From contig NZ_WQNH01000001.1 of NCBI RefSeq assembly GCF_009812055.1, forward strand, positions 124,001 to 188,000: a DNA stretch of 64,000 nucleotides, written 5' to 3'. Below the pieces are notes generated by a model. It saw nothing but the letters and a program-made list of their open reading frames with translations, ran no database searches and was not told the DNA's origin. Position numbers and translations under genes: made by a program. Numbering within the stretch: position 1 is the stretch's first letter; each line of letters begins with the position of its first letter. This document shows, piece after piece, positions 36,178-46,386 of the stretch. This DNA is from Chelativorans xinjiangensis (GTDB lineage Bacteria; Pseudomonadota; Alphaproteobacteria; Rhizobiales; Rhizobiaceae).

Positions 36178-36204
36178 ACCGGCAGGAACACTCAGGGCAG
36201 GAAG

Positions 36205-37779
36205 ATGAGCAATTTCTCGCGTTCGCAATCCGTACGCAAACACGTTGCCGCGACCAGGGCCGGCGTCGTGGCAGCCCAACACCGGCGCGCCGCCGAGACG
36301 GGCGCCGCCATACTCGAAGCGGGCGGCGACGCTGTCGACGCGGCGGTCGCGACCTCCTTCGCCATCGGCGTGGTCGAGCCGTGGATGAGCGGCCCCGCCG
36401 GCGGCGGCGCCATGGTCATCTGGCGTGAAGACGAGCAGAAGGCTTACACGATCCAGTTCGGCATGCGCTCGCCGAAGGGTCTCGACCCGGCGGAATACCC
36501 CCTCGCGGGCTACGGAAAGTCCTCCGATCTCTTTCCCTGGCCGGCGGTCGAGGACGACCGCAACGTCCAGGGCGCGACCGCCATCGCCGTGCCCGGCACC
36601 GTTGCCGGCATGGAACTCGCGCACCGGCAATACGGCACGATCGAATGGCGGGCGCTTCTTGGGCCGGCTGTCGGTCTTGCGAAAGAGGGGATGCTGATCG
36701 ACTGGTATGCCTCCCTCCTGATCGCCTCCACGGCGCGAGAGCTGGCGAAGGACGCGGACGCGGCGGCCATCTTCCTCGACGAGGGGCAATGGCCGATCAT
36801 CGCCGGCTGGACGGCCCTTTCGGAGCGGCGGCTGGATCAGTCCCGCATGGCCGATACCCTGGCACGCCTTGCGGAAGCCGGCGCCCGCGACTTCTATGAA
36901 GGCGACATCGCAACGAGCCTTGCCGCCGACATTCGCGCCAAGGGCGGGTGTCTTGCCCGCGAGGATCTTGCCGCCTATCGCGCCCGCCTGACGCCGACCA
37001 TCGACGTTCGCTATCGCGGCGGGATTGTCCACGCGCCCGAGGGCCTGACGGCGGGGGCGAACCTTGCCGAGTGCCTCGCCATGATGGAGGAGGCGTTCAC
37101 ACCGGGCGCCTCCCCCGACGGGAAAAGCTTCGCCACGATAGGCCGCGCGCTCGGCATGACCTACCGCCGCAGGCTCGCCGAGATGGGCGACCTCGACGCC
37201 CCGCACGCGCCGTCCTGCACCACGCATTTCAGCGTCGTCGACCGCAACGGCAATATGTGCGCGGTGACGCAGACGCTGCTTTCCATCTTCGGCTCGCGCG
37301 TCGTCTCGCCCTCGACCGGGCTTCTGATGAACAACGGCATCATGTGGTTCGACCCGGAGCCCGGCAAGCCGAACTCGCTGGCGCCCGACAAGGGCTGCCT
37401 GATGAATGTCTGCCCGACCATCGGCGAGAAGGACGGCCGCCGCTTCGCCATCGGCGCCTCCGGCGGGCGCAAGATCCTGCCGGCCGTGCTCAACCTCACG
37501 TCCTTCATGATGGACTTCGGTATGTCGCTGGAAGACGCCTTCCATCATCCGCGCATCGACAACAGCGGCGGCGGCACGATCGTCGCCGACGAAGCGCTTT
37601 CGCGGGAGATCGTCCGGGCGCTCGAAGAGGTTCATCCGACCGTCACCGCCAAGCGCACGGTTTTCCCCTACGCCTTCGCCTGTCCGGCGGGCGTGGTGCG
37701 GGAGAACGGAATGAACATGGGCTGCACCGAGATCATGTCGCCATGGGGCGACGCCGTGGCCGAGAAAGAGGACGCCTGA
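36205..37779 (+). CDS. Gamma-glutamyltransferase-family protein (Ntn hydrolase)
   Basis: 524 aa, typical of the GGT/YwrD-like group. The N-terminal half has [40 protein letters not shown] (span ~20-60). The autoprocessing nucleophile is Thr339 in [10 protein letters not shown], followed by [13 protein letters not shown]. The small-subunit region ends with GNMNMG-like GMNMGCTE. No signal peptide is evident, unlike secreted GGT, suggesting a cytosolic enzyme. It would cleave gamma-glutamyl (or other N-acyl) bonds in the imported compound, passing products to the M20 peptidase whose start is one base after this stop. Confidence 0.88.
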   Translation: MSNFSRSQSVRKHVAATRAGVVAAQHRRAAETGAAILEAGGDAVDAAVATSFAIGVVEPWMSGPAGGGAMVIWREDEQKAYTIQFGMRSPKGLDPAEYPLAGYGKSSDLFPWPAVEDDRNVQGATAIAVPGTVAGMELAHRQYGTIEWRALLGPAVGLAKEGMLIDWYASLLIASTARELAKDADAAAIFLDEGQWPIIAGWTALSERRLDQSRMADTLARLAEAGARDFYEGDIATSLAADIRAKGGCLAREDLAAYRARLTPTIDVRYRGGIVHAPEGLTAGANLAECLAMMEEAFTPGASPDGKSFATIGRALGMTYRRRLAEMGDLDAPHAPSCTTHFSVVDRNGNMCAVTQTLLSIFGSRVVSPSTGLLMNNGIMWFDPEPGKPNSLAPDKGCLMNVCPTIGEKDGRRFAIGASGGRKILPAVLNLTSFMMDFGMSLEDAFHHPRIDNSGGGTIVADEALSREIVRALEEVHPTVTAKRTVFPYAFACPAGVVRENGMNMGCTEIMSPWGDAVAEKEDA

Positions 37780-37780
37780 C

Positions 37781-39160
37781 ATGACCACACGGGAAAGCGC
37801 GATCGCGCGCATCGACGACTATCTGGCCTCGGGCGGCTTCGTCGAGGAACTGGGGCGCATGGTCGCCTACGAGACCGAAAGCCAGGCGCCGGAGCAGCGG
37901 CCGGAGCTGCTGCGCTACCTCACGGAGGAGATAGCCCCCAAAATCGAAGCGCTGGGCTTCACCCATCGCATCATGGACAATCCGGTCTCAGCGGGTGTGC
38001 CGTTCCTCTTCGCCGAACGCATCGAGGATCCCTCCTTCGAGACGGTCCTCGTCTACGGCCATGGCGACGTCATCCGCGCCCAGACGGCGCAGTGGCGGGA
38101 GGGGCTTCATCCGTTCAAGCTCGTCGTCGAGGGAGACCGCGTCTATGGGCGCGGCACCGCCGACAACAAGGGCCAGCACTGCATCAACATCGCCGCGCTT
38201 CGCGCCGTTCTCGCGGAGCGCGGCCAGCTCGGCTTCAACTGCAAGATCGTCATCGAGATGGGCGAGGAGTGCGGCTCGCCGGGCCTTGCCGAACTGTTCC
38301 GGCGGAACAAGGCCCTTTTTTCCGCCGACGTGCTCATCGCCTCGGACGGGCCACGCCTCCATCCTGAGCGGCCGACGCTCTTCATGGGCTCACGCGGCGG
38401 CGTCAATTTCGACCTGCGCGTGAACTTGCGCGAGGGGGCGCATCACTCGGGCAATTGGGGCGGTCTCCTCAAGGATCCGGCGATCGTGCTCGCGCATGCG
38501 ATCGCGACGATCGTCGACCGGCGCGGGCAGATCAAGGTGCCGGAATGGCGGCCGGACAGCCTGACGCCGGCGGTCCGCGAGGCCCTCGCGGACTGCCCCG
38601 TCGGCGGCTATGAAGGCCCGACGATCGACCTGGACTGGGGCGAAGAGGCCCTCACGCCCTCTGAGCGGGTGTTCGGCTGGAACAGCTTTGCCGTCCTTGC
38701 CCAGACGAGCGGCGTGCCGGAAGCGCCCGTCAACGCCATATCGGCAAAAGCCAACGCCCATTGCCAGCTTCGCTACGTCGTGGGCACGGACCCGGACGAC
38801 ATCCTGCCGGCGCTGCGCCGCCATCTCGACAGGCACGGCTTTTCAGAGGTCGAGGTCATCCCCGCCGACCGCGGCTTCTTCCGCGCCACGCGCCTCGATC
38901 CGGACCACCCGTGGGTGGCACGGGTGAAGGAGTCCATAGCGGCAACCACCGGCAAGAAGCCGGCGGTGCTGCCCAACCTCGCCGGCTCACTACCCAACGA
39001 CACCTTCGCGGAGATCCTGGGCCTTCCCACCGTCTGGGTTCCCCACTCCTATCCAGGCTGTTCCCAGCACGCGCCGAACGAGCATGCCCTTCTTTCGATG
39101 ACGAAGGAGGCGCTGGAGCTCATGACGGGGTTGTTCTGGGACATCGGGGAGCGTGGTTGA
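37781..39160 (+). CDS. M20-family metallopeptidase
   Basis: 459 aa. Zinc ligands and catalytic residues of family M20 are visible: VLVYGHGDV (His94, catalytic Asp96), [10 protein letters not shown] (bridging Asp128), [10 protein letters not shown] (catalytic Glu162 and ligand Glu163), LIASDGP, and a late His in [15 protein letters not shown]. An inserted dimerisation domain carries [15 protein letters not shown]. It resembles dipeptidase/ArgE-like deacylases that remove the last bond of di- and tripeptides or N-acyl amino acids. It is the last gene of the importer operon and convergent with the formate dehydrogenase alpha gene, whose stop is at 39183. Confidence 0.92.
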   Translation: MTTRESAIARIDDYLASGGFVEELGRMVAYETESQAPEQRPELLRYLTEEIAPKIEALGFTHRIMDNPVSAGVPFLFAERIEDPSFETVLVYGHGDVIRAQTAQWREGLHPFKLVVEGDRVYGRGTADNKGQHCINIAALRAVLAERGQLGFNCKIVIEMGEECGSPGLAELFRRNKALFSADVLIASDGPRLHPERPTLFMGSRGGVNFDLRVNLREGAHHSGNWGGLLKDPAIVLAHAIATIVDRRGQIKVPEWRPDSLTPAVREALADCPVGGYEGPTIDLDWGEEALTPSERVFGWNSFAVLAQTSGVPEAPVNAISAKANAHCQLRYVVGTDPDDILPALRRHLDRHGFSEVEVIPADRGFFRATRLDPDHPWVARVKESIAATTGKKPAVLPNLAGSLPNDTFAEILGLPTVWVPHSYPGCSQHAPNEHALLSMTKEALELMTGLFWDIGERG

Positions 39161-39182
39161 GCTATGCGAGCGCGCCCCGATA

Positions 39183-41954
39183 TTACAGCGGCGCCACGCG
39201 AGCGGCACAGTATTTGAATTCCGGAATCTTGCCGTAGGGGTCTAGCATCGGGTTGGTCAGCTCGTTGGCCGGGCTTTCGTTGAAGCAGAAAGGCATGAAT
39301 ACCATGCCGTCGGCTACTTCCCGGTCGGCGCGCAGGATCGCCTCGACCGTTCCCCGCCGGGTTTGCACCTCGATAACGTCGCCCTGCGTCAGGCCTTGTC
39401 TGGCGATTTCGCGCGGGTTCATCGCGGCTATGCCGTAGGGCTCCAGGGCGTCCAGCACGCCGGCGCGACGCGTCATCGCACCGGTGTGCCAATGCTCGAG
39501 CAGGCGGCCCGTCGTAAGCACGAGCGGATACTGCTCGTCGGGCACCTCGGCCGGCGGCAGCAGGTCGGCTGGCGTGATCCGGCCGCGGCCGTCGGAGGTC
39601 GGGAATCCTTCCGTGAAGATGATCTCGTTGCCGGGCTTGTCCTCGGCGTCCGCCGGATAAATGACCGATCCCTCCCGCTCCACGCGCTCCCAGGAAATAT
39701 GCTTCAGCGAAGGCATCACGCTCGCCATTTCGGTGTAGACATCCGACACATGGCCATAGCTCCAGTCGAGGCCGATGCGCCGGGCGATCTCGACGATCAG
39801 TTCCCAGTCCTGCCTGGCCTCGCCGGGCGGATCGAGCACGGGACGGCCGATCTGCACCTGGCGGTTGGTGTTGGTATAGGTGCCGATCTTCTCGGCGTGG
39901 GCGGAGGCGGGCAGCACCACATCGGCGTGCCACGCGGTCTCGGTCAGGAAGATGTCCTGCACCACGAGATGCTCGAGCATGGCCAGCGCCTCGCGCGCAT
40001 GGGTCTGGTCGGGGTCCGACATGGCCGGGTTCTCGCCCATGATGTACATGCCCTTGATCTCGCCCTCGTGGATGGCATCGACGATCTCCACCACGGTGAG
40101 GCCGCGCTTGGGGTCCAGCGTCTGGCCCCAGAAATTCTCGTACTGGCCGCGGATGTCGATATTCTCGACCGACTTGTAGTCGGGGAAGTACATCGGGATG
40201 AGGCCGGCGTCGGAGGCGCCCTGGACGTTGTTCTGGCCACGCAGGGGGTGGAGCCCGGTGCCGGGCCTGCCGACATGGCCGGTGATCAGCGCAAGCGCGA
40301 TCAGGCAGCGTGAATTGTCGGTCCCGTGCGTGTGCTGGGAGATGCCCATGCCCCAGAAGATGATCGAGCGCTCGGATTTCGCATAGGTGCGCGCGACATC
40401 GCGCAGCGTGGCGGCATCGATGCCGCAGACCTCCGCCATCGCCTCGGGCGAGAAATCCTTCACCTTCTCTTTCAAGGCCTCGAAGCCCGAGACATTGGCC
40501 TGGATATACTGCTCGTCGTAGAGCTTTTCCTCGATGATCGTATGGATCAGAGCGTTCAGAAGGGCAACGTCGGTGCCCGGCTTGAACTGCAGCGCATGGC
40601 TGGCATGGCGCATCAGGTCCTGGCGGCGCGGATCTATGACGATCAGCTTCTTGCCCTGCTTGGCGGCCTGCTTGAAATAGGTTGCCGCCACCGGATGGTT
40701 GACGGTCGGGCGCGCGCCGATGACGATGATGCAGTCGGCCTTGAGCGCATCGTTGAACGGCGCCGAGACGGCACCGGAGCCGACGCCTTCCATGAGTGCG
40801 GCCACCGAGGATGCGTGGCAAAGCCGGGTGCAGTGGTCGACATTGTTGGTGCCGAAGCCCTGGCGCACCAGCTTCTGGAACAGGTAGGCCTCCTCATTCG
40901 AGCCCTTGGCCGAGCCGAAACCGGCCAGCGCCTTGCCGCCATGGGTCTTCAGGAGCGCGGTCAAACCGCCGGCGGCGCGCGCCAGCGCCTCTTCCCAGGT
41001 CGCCTCGCGGAAGACGGTCAGCGGATCGACGCCGCGCAGGTCGATGTCGCCAGCCTTCGGCGCATCGTCGCGGCGGATGAGCGGCTTGGTGAGGCGCTCG
41101 GGCGACATGACGTAGTCGAAGCCGAAGCGGCCCTTGACGCACAGCCTGTTCTCGTTGGCATAGCCGTTGCGGCCGTCGACCTGGACAATTCTGTTGTCCT
41201 TCACCGCCACTTTTGTCTGGCAGCCGACGCCGCAGAACGGGCAGAGCGTGTCCACTACCTTGTCGAAAGTCTGGACGGCGCGGGTCTTGCCCGCCTTGTC
41301 CATCAGCGACTTCTCATAAAGGGCGCCCGTCGGGCAGGCCTGCACGCATTCGCCGCAGGTCACGCAGGTCGAGAGGCCCATGGGGTCATGGATGTCGAAG
41401 ACCGGCACGGAATGGTTGCCGCGCTCGGCCATGCCGATCACGTCGTTGACCTGCACTTCGCGGCAGGCGCGCACGCAGGCGCCGCAGGCGATGCAGGCAT
41501 CGAGATTGACGGCGATCGCAGGGTTGGTGACGTCGAACTCCGGGGCGACATCGTCGGATGCGAATTTGGAGCCGAAGCGATCGCTTCCGGAAATGCCCAT
41601 GGAGGAGGCCCATTGCCAGAAGGCGGACTGGTTGTCCGGTCCCGCTGCGGCGGGTCGCATGTTGCTGGCCAGAAGCTCGAACACCATGGCGCGCGATTTC
41701 TCGGCGCGTTCGGTGTCCGTGTGCACGACCATGCCTTCGGCCGGCTTGCGGATGCAGGAGGCGGCGAGCACGCGTTCGCCCTCGATGTCGACCATGCAGG
41801 CGCGGCAGTTGCCGTCCGGGCGATAACCGGGCATGTCGACGTGGCACAGATGCGGAATGCGCGTGCCTTCGCGCTTGGCCACGTCCCAGATGGTCTCGCC
41901 TTCGGCGGCGGTGACCGGCTTTCCGTCGAGCGTGAAGGTGATCTGGCTGGTCAT
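39183..41954 (-). CDS. NAD-dependent formate dehydrogenase alpha subunit (Mo/W-bisMGD)
   Basis: 923 aa, the FdsA/FDH1A type. The N-terminal NuoG-like part has a [2Fe-2S] site (Cys37, 50, 53, 67), then two [4Fe-4S] sites (Cys154/157/160/164 and 197/200/203/207). The catalytic domain follows, with its own cluster (Cys238/241/245/272), the metal ligand Cys379-His380 in RLCHASSVAALM, and the molybdopterin-dinucleotide-binding C-terminal domain. Cys, not selenocysteine, coordinates the metal. It oxidises formate to CO2 and passes electrons through the clusters to the NAD-reducing beta subunit encoded one base upstream. M. extorquens FDH1, of this architecture, contains tungsten; the adjacent tup genes support W here as well. 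Confidence 0.95.
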   Translation of the reverse strand: MTSQITFTLDGKPVTAAEGETIWDVAKREGTRIPHLCHVDMPGYRPDGNCRACMVDIEGERVLAASCIRKPAEGMVVHTDTERAEKSRAMVFELLASNMRPAAAGPDNQSAFWQWASSMGISGSDRFGSKFASDDVAPEFDVTNPAIAVNLDACIACGACVRACREVQVNDVIGMAERGNHSVPVFDIHDPMGLSTCVTCGECVQACPTGALYEKSLMDKAGKTRAVQTFDKVVDTLCPFCGVGCQTKVAVKDNRIVQVDGRNGYANENRLCVKGRFGFDYVMSPERLTKPLIRRDDAPKAGDIDLRGVDPLTVFREATWEEALARAAGGLTALLKTHGGKALAGFGSAKGSNEEAYLFQKLVRQGFGTNNVDHCTRLCHASSVAALMEGVGSGAVSAPFNDALKADCIIVIGARPTVNHPVAATYFKQAAKQGKKLIVIDPRRQDLMRHASHALQFKPGTDVALLNALIHTIIEEKLYDEQYIQANVSGFEALKEKVKDFSPEAMAEVCGIDAATLRDVARTYAKSERSIIFWGMGISQHTHGTDNSRCLIALALITGHVGRPGTGLHPLRGQNNVQGASDAGLIPMYFPDYKSVENIDIRGQYENFWGQTLDPKRGLTVVEIVDAIHEGEIKGMYIMGENPAMSDPDQTHAREALAMLEHLVVQDIFLTETAWHADVVLPASAHAEKIGTYTNTNRQVQIGRPVLDPPGEARQDWELIVEIARRIGLDWSYGHVSDVYTEMASVMPSLKHISWERVEREGSVIYPADAEDKPGNEIIFTEGFPTSDGRGRITPADLLPPAEVPDEQYPLVLTTGRLLEHWHTGAMTRRAGVLDALEPYGIAAMNPREIARQGLTQGDVIEVQTRRGTVEAILRADREVADGMVFMPFCFNESPANELTNPMLDPYGKIPEFKYCAARVAPL

Positions 41955-41955
41955 C

Positions 41956-43701
41956 TCAAAGGTCGTCCCGGAAATGAGTCAGAAGGTGGTTGACCGGATT
42001 GGGCGCAGCCTGGCCCAAGCCGCAGATGGAGGCGTCGCGCATCACCATTTCGAGGTCGCGGATGGCGGTCTCGTCGGGTGTGTCCTGCTTCTTGAGCAAG
42101 GTGACCATCTTCTCGGTCCCCTCGCGGCAGGGCGTGCACTGGCCGCAGCTTTCGTGCTTGAAGAACTTCAGGAGGTTGAGCGTCACGTCCTTGATGTTGT
42201 CCGCCTGCGAGAAGACGACGACCGCATGCGAGCCGACGAAAGCACCCTGCTTGGCGAGTTCGCCGCCGAAATCGAGCGGAATGTCGCCCATCGATGCCGG
42301 GAGCACGCCGCCGGACGCGCCGCCCGGCAGATAGGCCTTGAACTCGTGGCCCTCGGCCATGCCGCCGCAATAGTCATCGATCAGCTCGCGGACGGTGATG
42401 CCGGCGGGCGCCAGCTTCACCCCCGGCTCGCGCACGCGCCCGGAGACCGACCATGAGCGGACGCCCGGATGATCGGGCCTGCCCTGTTCTGCGAACCACT
42501 CCGCGCCATGCTCGACGATGTCGCGGATCCACCACAGCGTCTCAACATTGTGGTTGAGCGTCGGGCGCCCGAACAGGCCGACCTCGGCGATATAGGGCGG
42601 GCGATGGCGCGGCAGGCCGCGCTTGCCCTCGATGCTTTCCAGCATCGCGCTTTCCTCGCCGCAGATATAGGCGCCGGCGCCGCGGCGCAGCTCGATGAAA
42701 CCCGGCACGATGAGGCCGGCTTCCTCCAGGGCGGCGATCTCGGTGCGCAGGATGTGGAGGACCGCGGGATATTCGTCCCGCATGTAGAAATAGATGCGCT
42801 CCGCCTCGACCGCGTGCGCGGCGATCAACGCGCCCTCCAAGGTGCGGTGCGGATCGCTTTCCAGATAGATGCGGTCCTTGAACGTGCCCGGCTCGCCCTC
42901 GTCGCCGTTGATCGACATCAGTCGCGGACCGGGGAAGGAGCGCACGATGCTCCATTTCCTGCCGGCCGGGAAACCGGCGCCGCCCAGTCCGCGAAGGCCG
43001 GCACTCTGCATTGTCTCGATGATGTCGTCCGTGCTGGCTTCCCCGGCCCTCACCTTGCCCAGAAGCTGATAGCCGCCGGCAGCGCGATAGGCGTCGAGGC
43101 CGATATAGGCGGGAATCACGACCTTCGTGTCGCCCGAACGCGCCAGATCGATCAGCGTCTGGCTATCGGCATGATCGACTTCACGATCGCCGATGCGTGC
43201 GGCCGGCGCGCCGGCGCACCGCCCCATGCAGGGCGCGCGCACCACGCGCACCGCCTGCGGATCGACGGCGGCGGAAAGCTCATCGAGCAGGCCCTCGGCC
43301 CCTGCCAGCATGCAGCTTATGGAATCGCAGACGCGGATCGTCAGCGGCGCCGGCTGCGCCTCGCCTTCCTTGACGATATCGAAGTGATCGTAGAACGAGG
43401 CCACCTCGTACACCTCGGCCTGCGACAGACGCATTTCCTCGGCCAGCGCCCGCAGATGCGGAGCGGTCAGGCATCCGTATCGATCCTGGATCAGATGCAG
43501 GAACTCGATCAGCAGGTCGCGGCGGCGGGCGCGGCTTCCAAGAAGTGCCTGGATGTCGCGCAACGCCGCCTCATCGAGCGCGCGTCCCTTGGGTCCACGG
43601 TCGCGGCCGCGCCGATCTCTAGCGACCCCTGCCCGTCCGTTGCGGGACGCATTGCTCCCCGTCAAATCGGCAGGCACATCGGTACTCCCACTATCGTGCA
43701 A
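41956..43701 (-). CDS. NAD-dependent formate dehydrogenase beta subunit (fused NuoE/NuoF-like)
   Basis: 581 aa. TTG at 43701 is the start, supported by GGAGGAAGG 7 nt upstream. Residues ~45-190 are NuoE-like with a [2Fe-2S] site (VCDSISCMLAG and APCMGRCAG). Residues ~200-575 are NuoF-like: GLRGLGGAGFPAGRKW and NGDEGEPGTFKDR bind FMN and NAD, AYICGEESAMLESIEGKRG follows, and CGQCTPCREGTEKM plus a later Cys hold the [4Fe-4S] cluster. FdsG and FdsB are separate in Rhodobacter; their fusion marks the two-subunit FDH1 class. A basic, low-complexity N-terminal ~30 residues (NGRAGVARDRRGRDRG) precedes the fold. It reduces NAD+ in the cytosol. Confidence 0.94.
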   Translation of the reverse strand: MHDSGSTDVPADLTGSNASRNGRAGVARDRRGRDRGPKGRALDEAALRDIQALLGSRARRRDLLIEFLHLIQDRYGCLTAPHLRALAEEMRLSQAEVYEVASFYDHFDIVKEGEAQPAPLTIRVCDSISCMLAGAEGLLDELSAAVDPQAVRVVRAPCMGRCAGAPAARIGDREVDHADSQTLIDLARSGDTKVVIPAYIGLDAYRAAGGYQLLGKVRAGEASTDDIIETMQSAGLRGLGGAGFPAGRKWSIVRSFPGPRLMSINGDEGEPGTFKDRIYLESDPHRTLEGALIAAHAVEAERIYFYMRDEYPAVLHILRTEIAALEEAGLIVPGFIELRRGAGAYICGEESAMLESIEGKRGLPRHRPPYIAEVGLFGRPTLNHNVETLWWIRDIVEHGAEWFAEQGRPDHPGVRSWSVSGRVREPGVKLAPAGITVRELIDDYCGGMAEGHEFKAYLPGGASGGVLPASMGDIPLDFGGELAKQGAFVGSHAVVVFSQADNIKDVTLNLLKFFKHESCGQCTPCREGTEKMVTLLKKQDTPDETAIRDLEMVMRDASICGLGQAAPNPVNHLLTHFRDDL

Positions 43702-43806
43702 ACACCTTCCTCCCTCATCACTGCGAACCGGTCCGGTTTCCTCGCGCGTACGAACCGCATACTGCCTGAAATAGTTAGCAGAACCGGAAGTCTTTGCGGA
43801 ACAGTC

Positions 43807-44040
43807 CTATGGGTCCGCTCGCCTCTCGATCAGGAAGGTTATCCTGTCTCCGTCGCGCGCGATGTTCTCAATGCGATCACCTGTTTCGCTAATGAGATTA
43901 GGGATATCGATGGCGGCAAGCGGATCCGTGCATTGGACCTCGAGCCGATCTCCCGGCTCGATCCTGCCCAGCGCCCTGCGCGTTTTTAACGCAGGTAAGG
44001 GACACTTCAATCCCGTCAAGTCCAGTTGGATCGTGGTCAT
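43807..44040 (-). CDS. TusA-family sulfur carrier protein
   Basis: 77 aa from ATG at 44040, the usual length; an in-frame TTG 12 codons upstream is less likely. The active-site motif is LDLTGLKCPLPALKTRRAL with the sulfur-carrying Cys at ~residue 13. TusA proteins pass persulfide sulfur from cysteine desulfurases to thiolation or Mo-cofactor pathways. Its place between moeA and the formate dehydrogenase genes, with fdhD divergent, suggests a dedicated sulfur relay to the bis-MGD cofactor. Confidence 0.9.
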   Translation of the reverse strand: MTTIQLDLTGLKCPLPALKTRRALGRIEPGDRLEVQCTDPLAAIDIPNLISETGDRIENIARDGDRITFLIERRADP

Positions 44041-44101
44041 ACGCGTCAGGATGACGAGGCGCGCGCACTTCGTCAATCGAGGCTACCGGCCCAGAAATCG
44101 A

Positions 44102-45358
44102 CTAGATAAGGCTCGAATAGCCAAGGAAATTGACGGTTTGGCCCGGCTCGACCCCGATGCTTTCCTCGCCAAGTTCGACAAGCCCATCCGTTTCCACCAG
44201 CGACGATAGAAGACCTGCACCCTCGCGCGGAAACTTCACCGCTTCGTATGAACCGTCCTCGGCCTTGCGCAGGCTGGCCCGGACGTATTCGCGCCGGCCC
44301 TTCTTCTTCCGGTAGGAGAAGGCCGCGCGCACGAGCGTTGAAGGCTGCGGCGGCAGATGCGCTCCGGCAAGCGCGAGAATGGCGGGACGCGCGATGTGGG
44401 CGAAGGTGACGAAGCTCGCCACCGGATTTCCCGGCAATCCGATAAACGCCGTTCCACCGATCACGCCCATCGCAACCGGACGGCCGGGCTTGATGGCGAC
44501 GCGCCAGAAAACCAGCGAGCCGACGCTCTCCACGCTTTTCCTGACGTAGTCGGCCTCCCCGGTGGAGACCCCGCCGGAGGTCAGGATCAGGTCATGCGCC
44601 GCAGCGGCAGTCCGCAGGCTGCCGGAGATCGCATCGGGGTCATCGCCGAGGATGCCGAGATCCGTGGTCTGGCAGCCAAGGCGCTCAAGCATGGCAATCA
44701 GCATGAAACGATTGGAATCGAAAAGCTGCGCCGGGCTGCGCGGCCGGCCCGGCGCAACGATCTCATTTCCCGTCGAGAATACCGCAACATGTATTCGCCG
44801 GCGGACATTGACCTCGGTCAGGCCCAATGCCGCGGCGAGCGCGACATCCTGCGGGCGCATGCGGTGACCAGCCCTCAAAACAGTCTTGCCGACAGCGATA
44901 TCCTCGCCTGCCGGGCGCACATTCGCTCCCCTTCTCAGGCCGGGTGGAAGAATCACCCTGCCGGCATCGTCCAGGCGGACATCTTCCTGCATGAAGACGG
45001 TATCGGTCCCCTCGGCCATTGGCGCACCGGTGAAGATGCGCACGGCACGGCCCTTTTGGATCGGCAGCCCCGGCGACATACCGGCTTCTACCCGGCCCAC
45101 GACGGGATAGGCCTGTTCTTCGGTTTCCGGCAGATCGGCACCGGACAGCGCATAGCCATCCACCGCCGAATTGGTGAACGGGGGCAATGGGAGCGGGGCT
45201 ACGACATCTGCAGCAAGGACGCGCCCATCGGCGGAACCGAGCGGGACGGTCTCGGTCCCGTCCACGGCGGCCAGACGCGAGGTGATGAGGGCGACAGTTT
45301 CGTCGATGGACCTCAACGGGCCGCCGAATGCAAAACAGTCGTCAGAAAGTTGCGCCAT
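44102..45358 (-). CDS. moeA: Molybdopterin molybdotransferase MoeA
   Basis: 418 aa, normal MoeA length. Family motifs are present: LPPFTNSAVDGYAL, GRAVRIFTGAPMAEGTDTVFMQED, VFSTGNEI, TSGGVSTGEADYV and AFIGLPGNPVASF. MoeA inserts molybdate (or tungstate) into adenylylated molybdopterin. It heads the minus-strand group moeA, tusA, beta, alpha and is divergent from fdhD, so the cofactor and apoenzyme genes are linked. Two further MoeA-type genes occur at 47006 and 48975. Confidence 0.95.
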   Translation of the reverse strand: MAQLSDDCFAFGGPLRSIDETVALITSRLAAVDGTETVPLGSADGRVLAADVVAPLPLPPFTNSAVDGYALSGADLPETEEQAYPVVGRVEAGMSPGLPIQKGRAVRIFTGAPMAEGTDTVFMQEDVRLDDAGRVILPPGLRRGANVRPAGEDIAVGKTVLRAGHRMRPQDVALAAALGLTEVNVRRRIHVAVFSTGNEIVAPGRPRSPAQLFDSNRFMLIAMLERLGCQTTDLGILGDDPDAISGSLRTAAAAHDLILTSGGVSTGEADYVRKSVESVGSLVFWRVAIKPGRPVAMGVIGGTAFIGLPGNPVASFVTFAHIARPAILALAGAHLPPQPSTLVRAAFSYRKKKGRREYVRASLRKAEDGSYEAVKFPREGAGLLSSLVETDGLVELGEESIGVEPGQTVNFLGYSSLI

Positions 45359-45498
45359 CCTGATCTACCGTTTCACCCGATCGACGCGTGTTCGCGCCCT
45401 ACTATAATAGGACGAAATGCAGACGCGCGAGCGTTTTCATGCAAATTTGGGATCATGTCCCGGTCGCTGCGGCGACGAACAGGATTTGCGAGAGCATC

Positions 45499-46386
45499 AT
45501 GCATGACATCAAGAGCCGCGTCAGCGTAATCATGCCTGACCCGGAGAACCCGCGGCTGACGGAACGTGTCAGCGGCATCGACCACACGGGAAACCCGGTG
45601 GACGTGAGTGTTCCGGTCGAGCGCGCGCTGACCCTCTATCTGAATTCGCAGGAGATCGTCACCATGATGACGATCAACGACTATCCCGAGTATCTGGCGG
45701 TCGGCTATCTGCTCAACCAGAACATGCTCAAGCCCGACGATGCCGTGACCGGGATCGACTATGACGACGACCTTCAGGTTGTCGTCGTGCGCACCGAGAA
45801 AGGGACGAACTTCGAGCAGAAACTGAAAAAGAAGACGCTGACTTCGGGCTGCGCGCAAGGCACCGCCTTCGGCGATCTCATGGAGGCGCTCGAGACCATC
45901 GCTTTGCCTGCAGCGGAATTGCGCACGTCCTGGCTTTACCAGTTGACCCGCACCGTCAACACCACGCCCTCGCTCTATCTGGCGGCGGGGGCCATCCATG
46001 GCTGCGTGCTTTGCAAGGAAGGAACGCCGATCTGCTACATGGAGGATGTCGGCCGCCACAACGCCGTCGACAAGATCGCCGGCTGGATGTACCAGCACGG
46101 CGTCGAGGCAGGCGACAAGATCCTCTATACGACCGGCCGGCTGACCTCCGAAATGACGATCAAGACGGTGCGGATGGGCATCCCGATCCTCGTCTCTCGC
46201 TCCGGTTTCACCTCCTGGGGCGTGGACCTGGCAAGGCAGGCCGGCCTGACGCTGGTCGGCCGGGCGCGCGGCAAGAGGTTCGCGGTCCTGTCGGGCGAGG
46301 AGCGGATCGTCTTCGACGAGGACTTGGCCGCCGTCGAGGAGGAACCGGCGCGTATTCAACGCAAGGGCAGCAGAAATGACGATTGA
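45499..46386 (+). CDS. fdhD: Formate dehydrogenase sulfurtransferase FdhD
   Basis: 295 aa from ATG at 45499 (GAGAG 6 nt upstream). An earlier in-frame start would lengthen the N-terminus by 37 poorly conserved residues. Characteristic parts are [13 protein letters not shown], the active Cys in [11 protein letters not shown] (~Cys118), [26 protein letters not shown] and [16 protein letters not shown]. FdhD binds bis-MGD and transfers sulfur from the cysteine desulfurase IscS, an essential activation step for formate dehydrogenases. The loop has one Cys (CAQG) rather than the CxxC of E. coli. It overlaps mobA by 11 bp. Confidence 0.95.
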   Translation: MHDIKSRVSVIMPDPENPRLTERVSGIDHTGNPVDVSVPVERALTLYLNSQEIVTMMTINDYPEYLAVGYLLNQNMLKPDDAVTGIDYDDDLQVVVVRTEKGTNFEQKLKKKTLTSGCAQGTAFGDLMEALETIALPAAELRTSWLYQLTRTVNTTPSLYLAAGAIHGCVLCKEGTPICYMEDVGRHNAVDKIAGWMYQHGVEAGDKILYTTGRLTSEMTIKTVRMGIPILVSRSGFTSWGVDLARQAGLTLVGRARGKRFAVLSGEERIVFDEDLAAVEEEPARIQRKGSRNDD

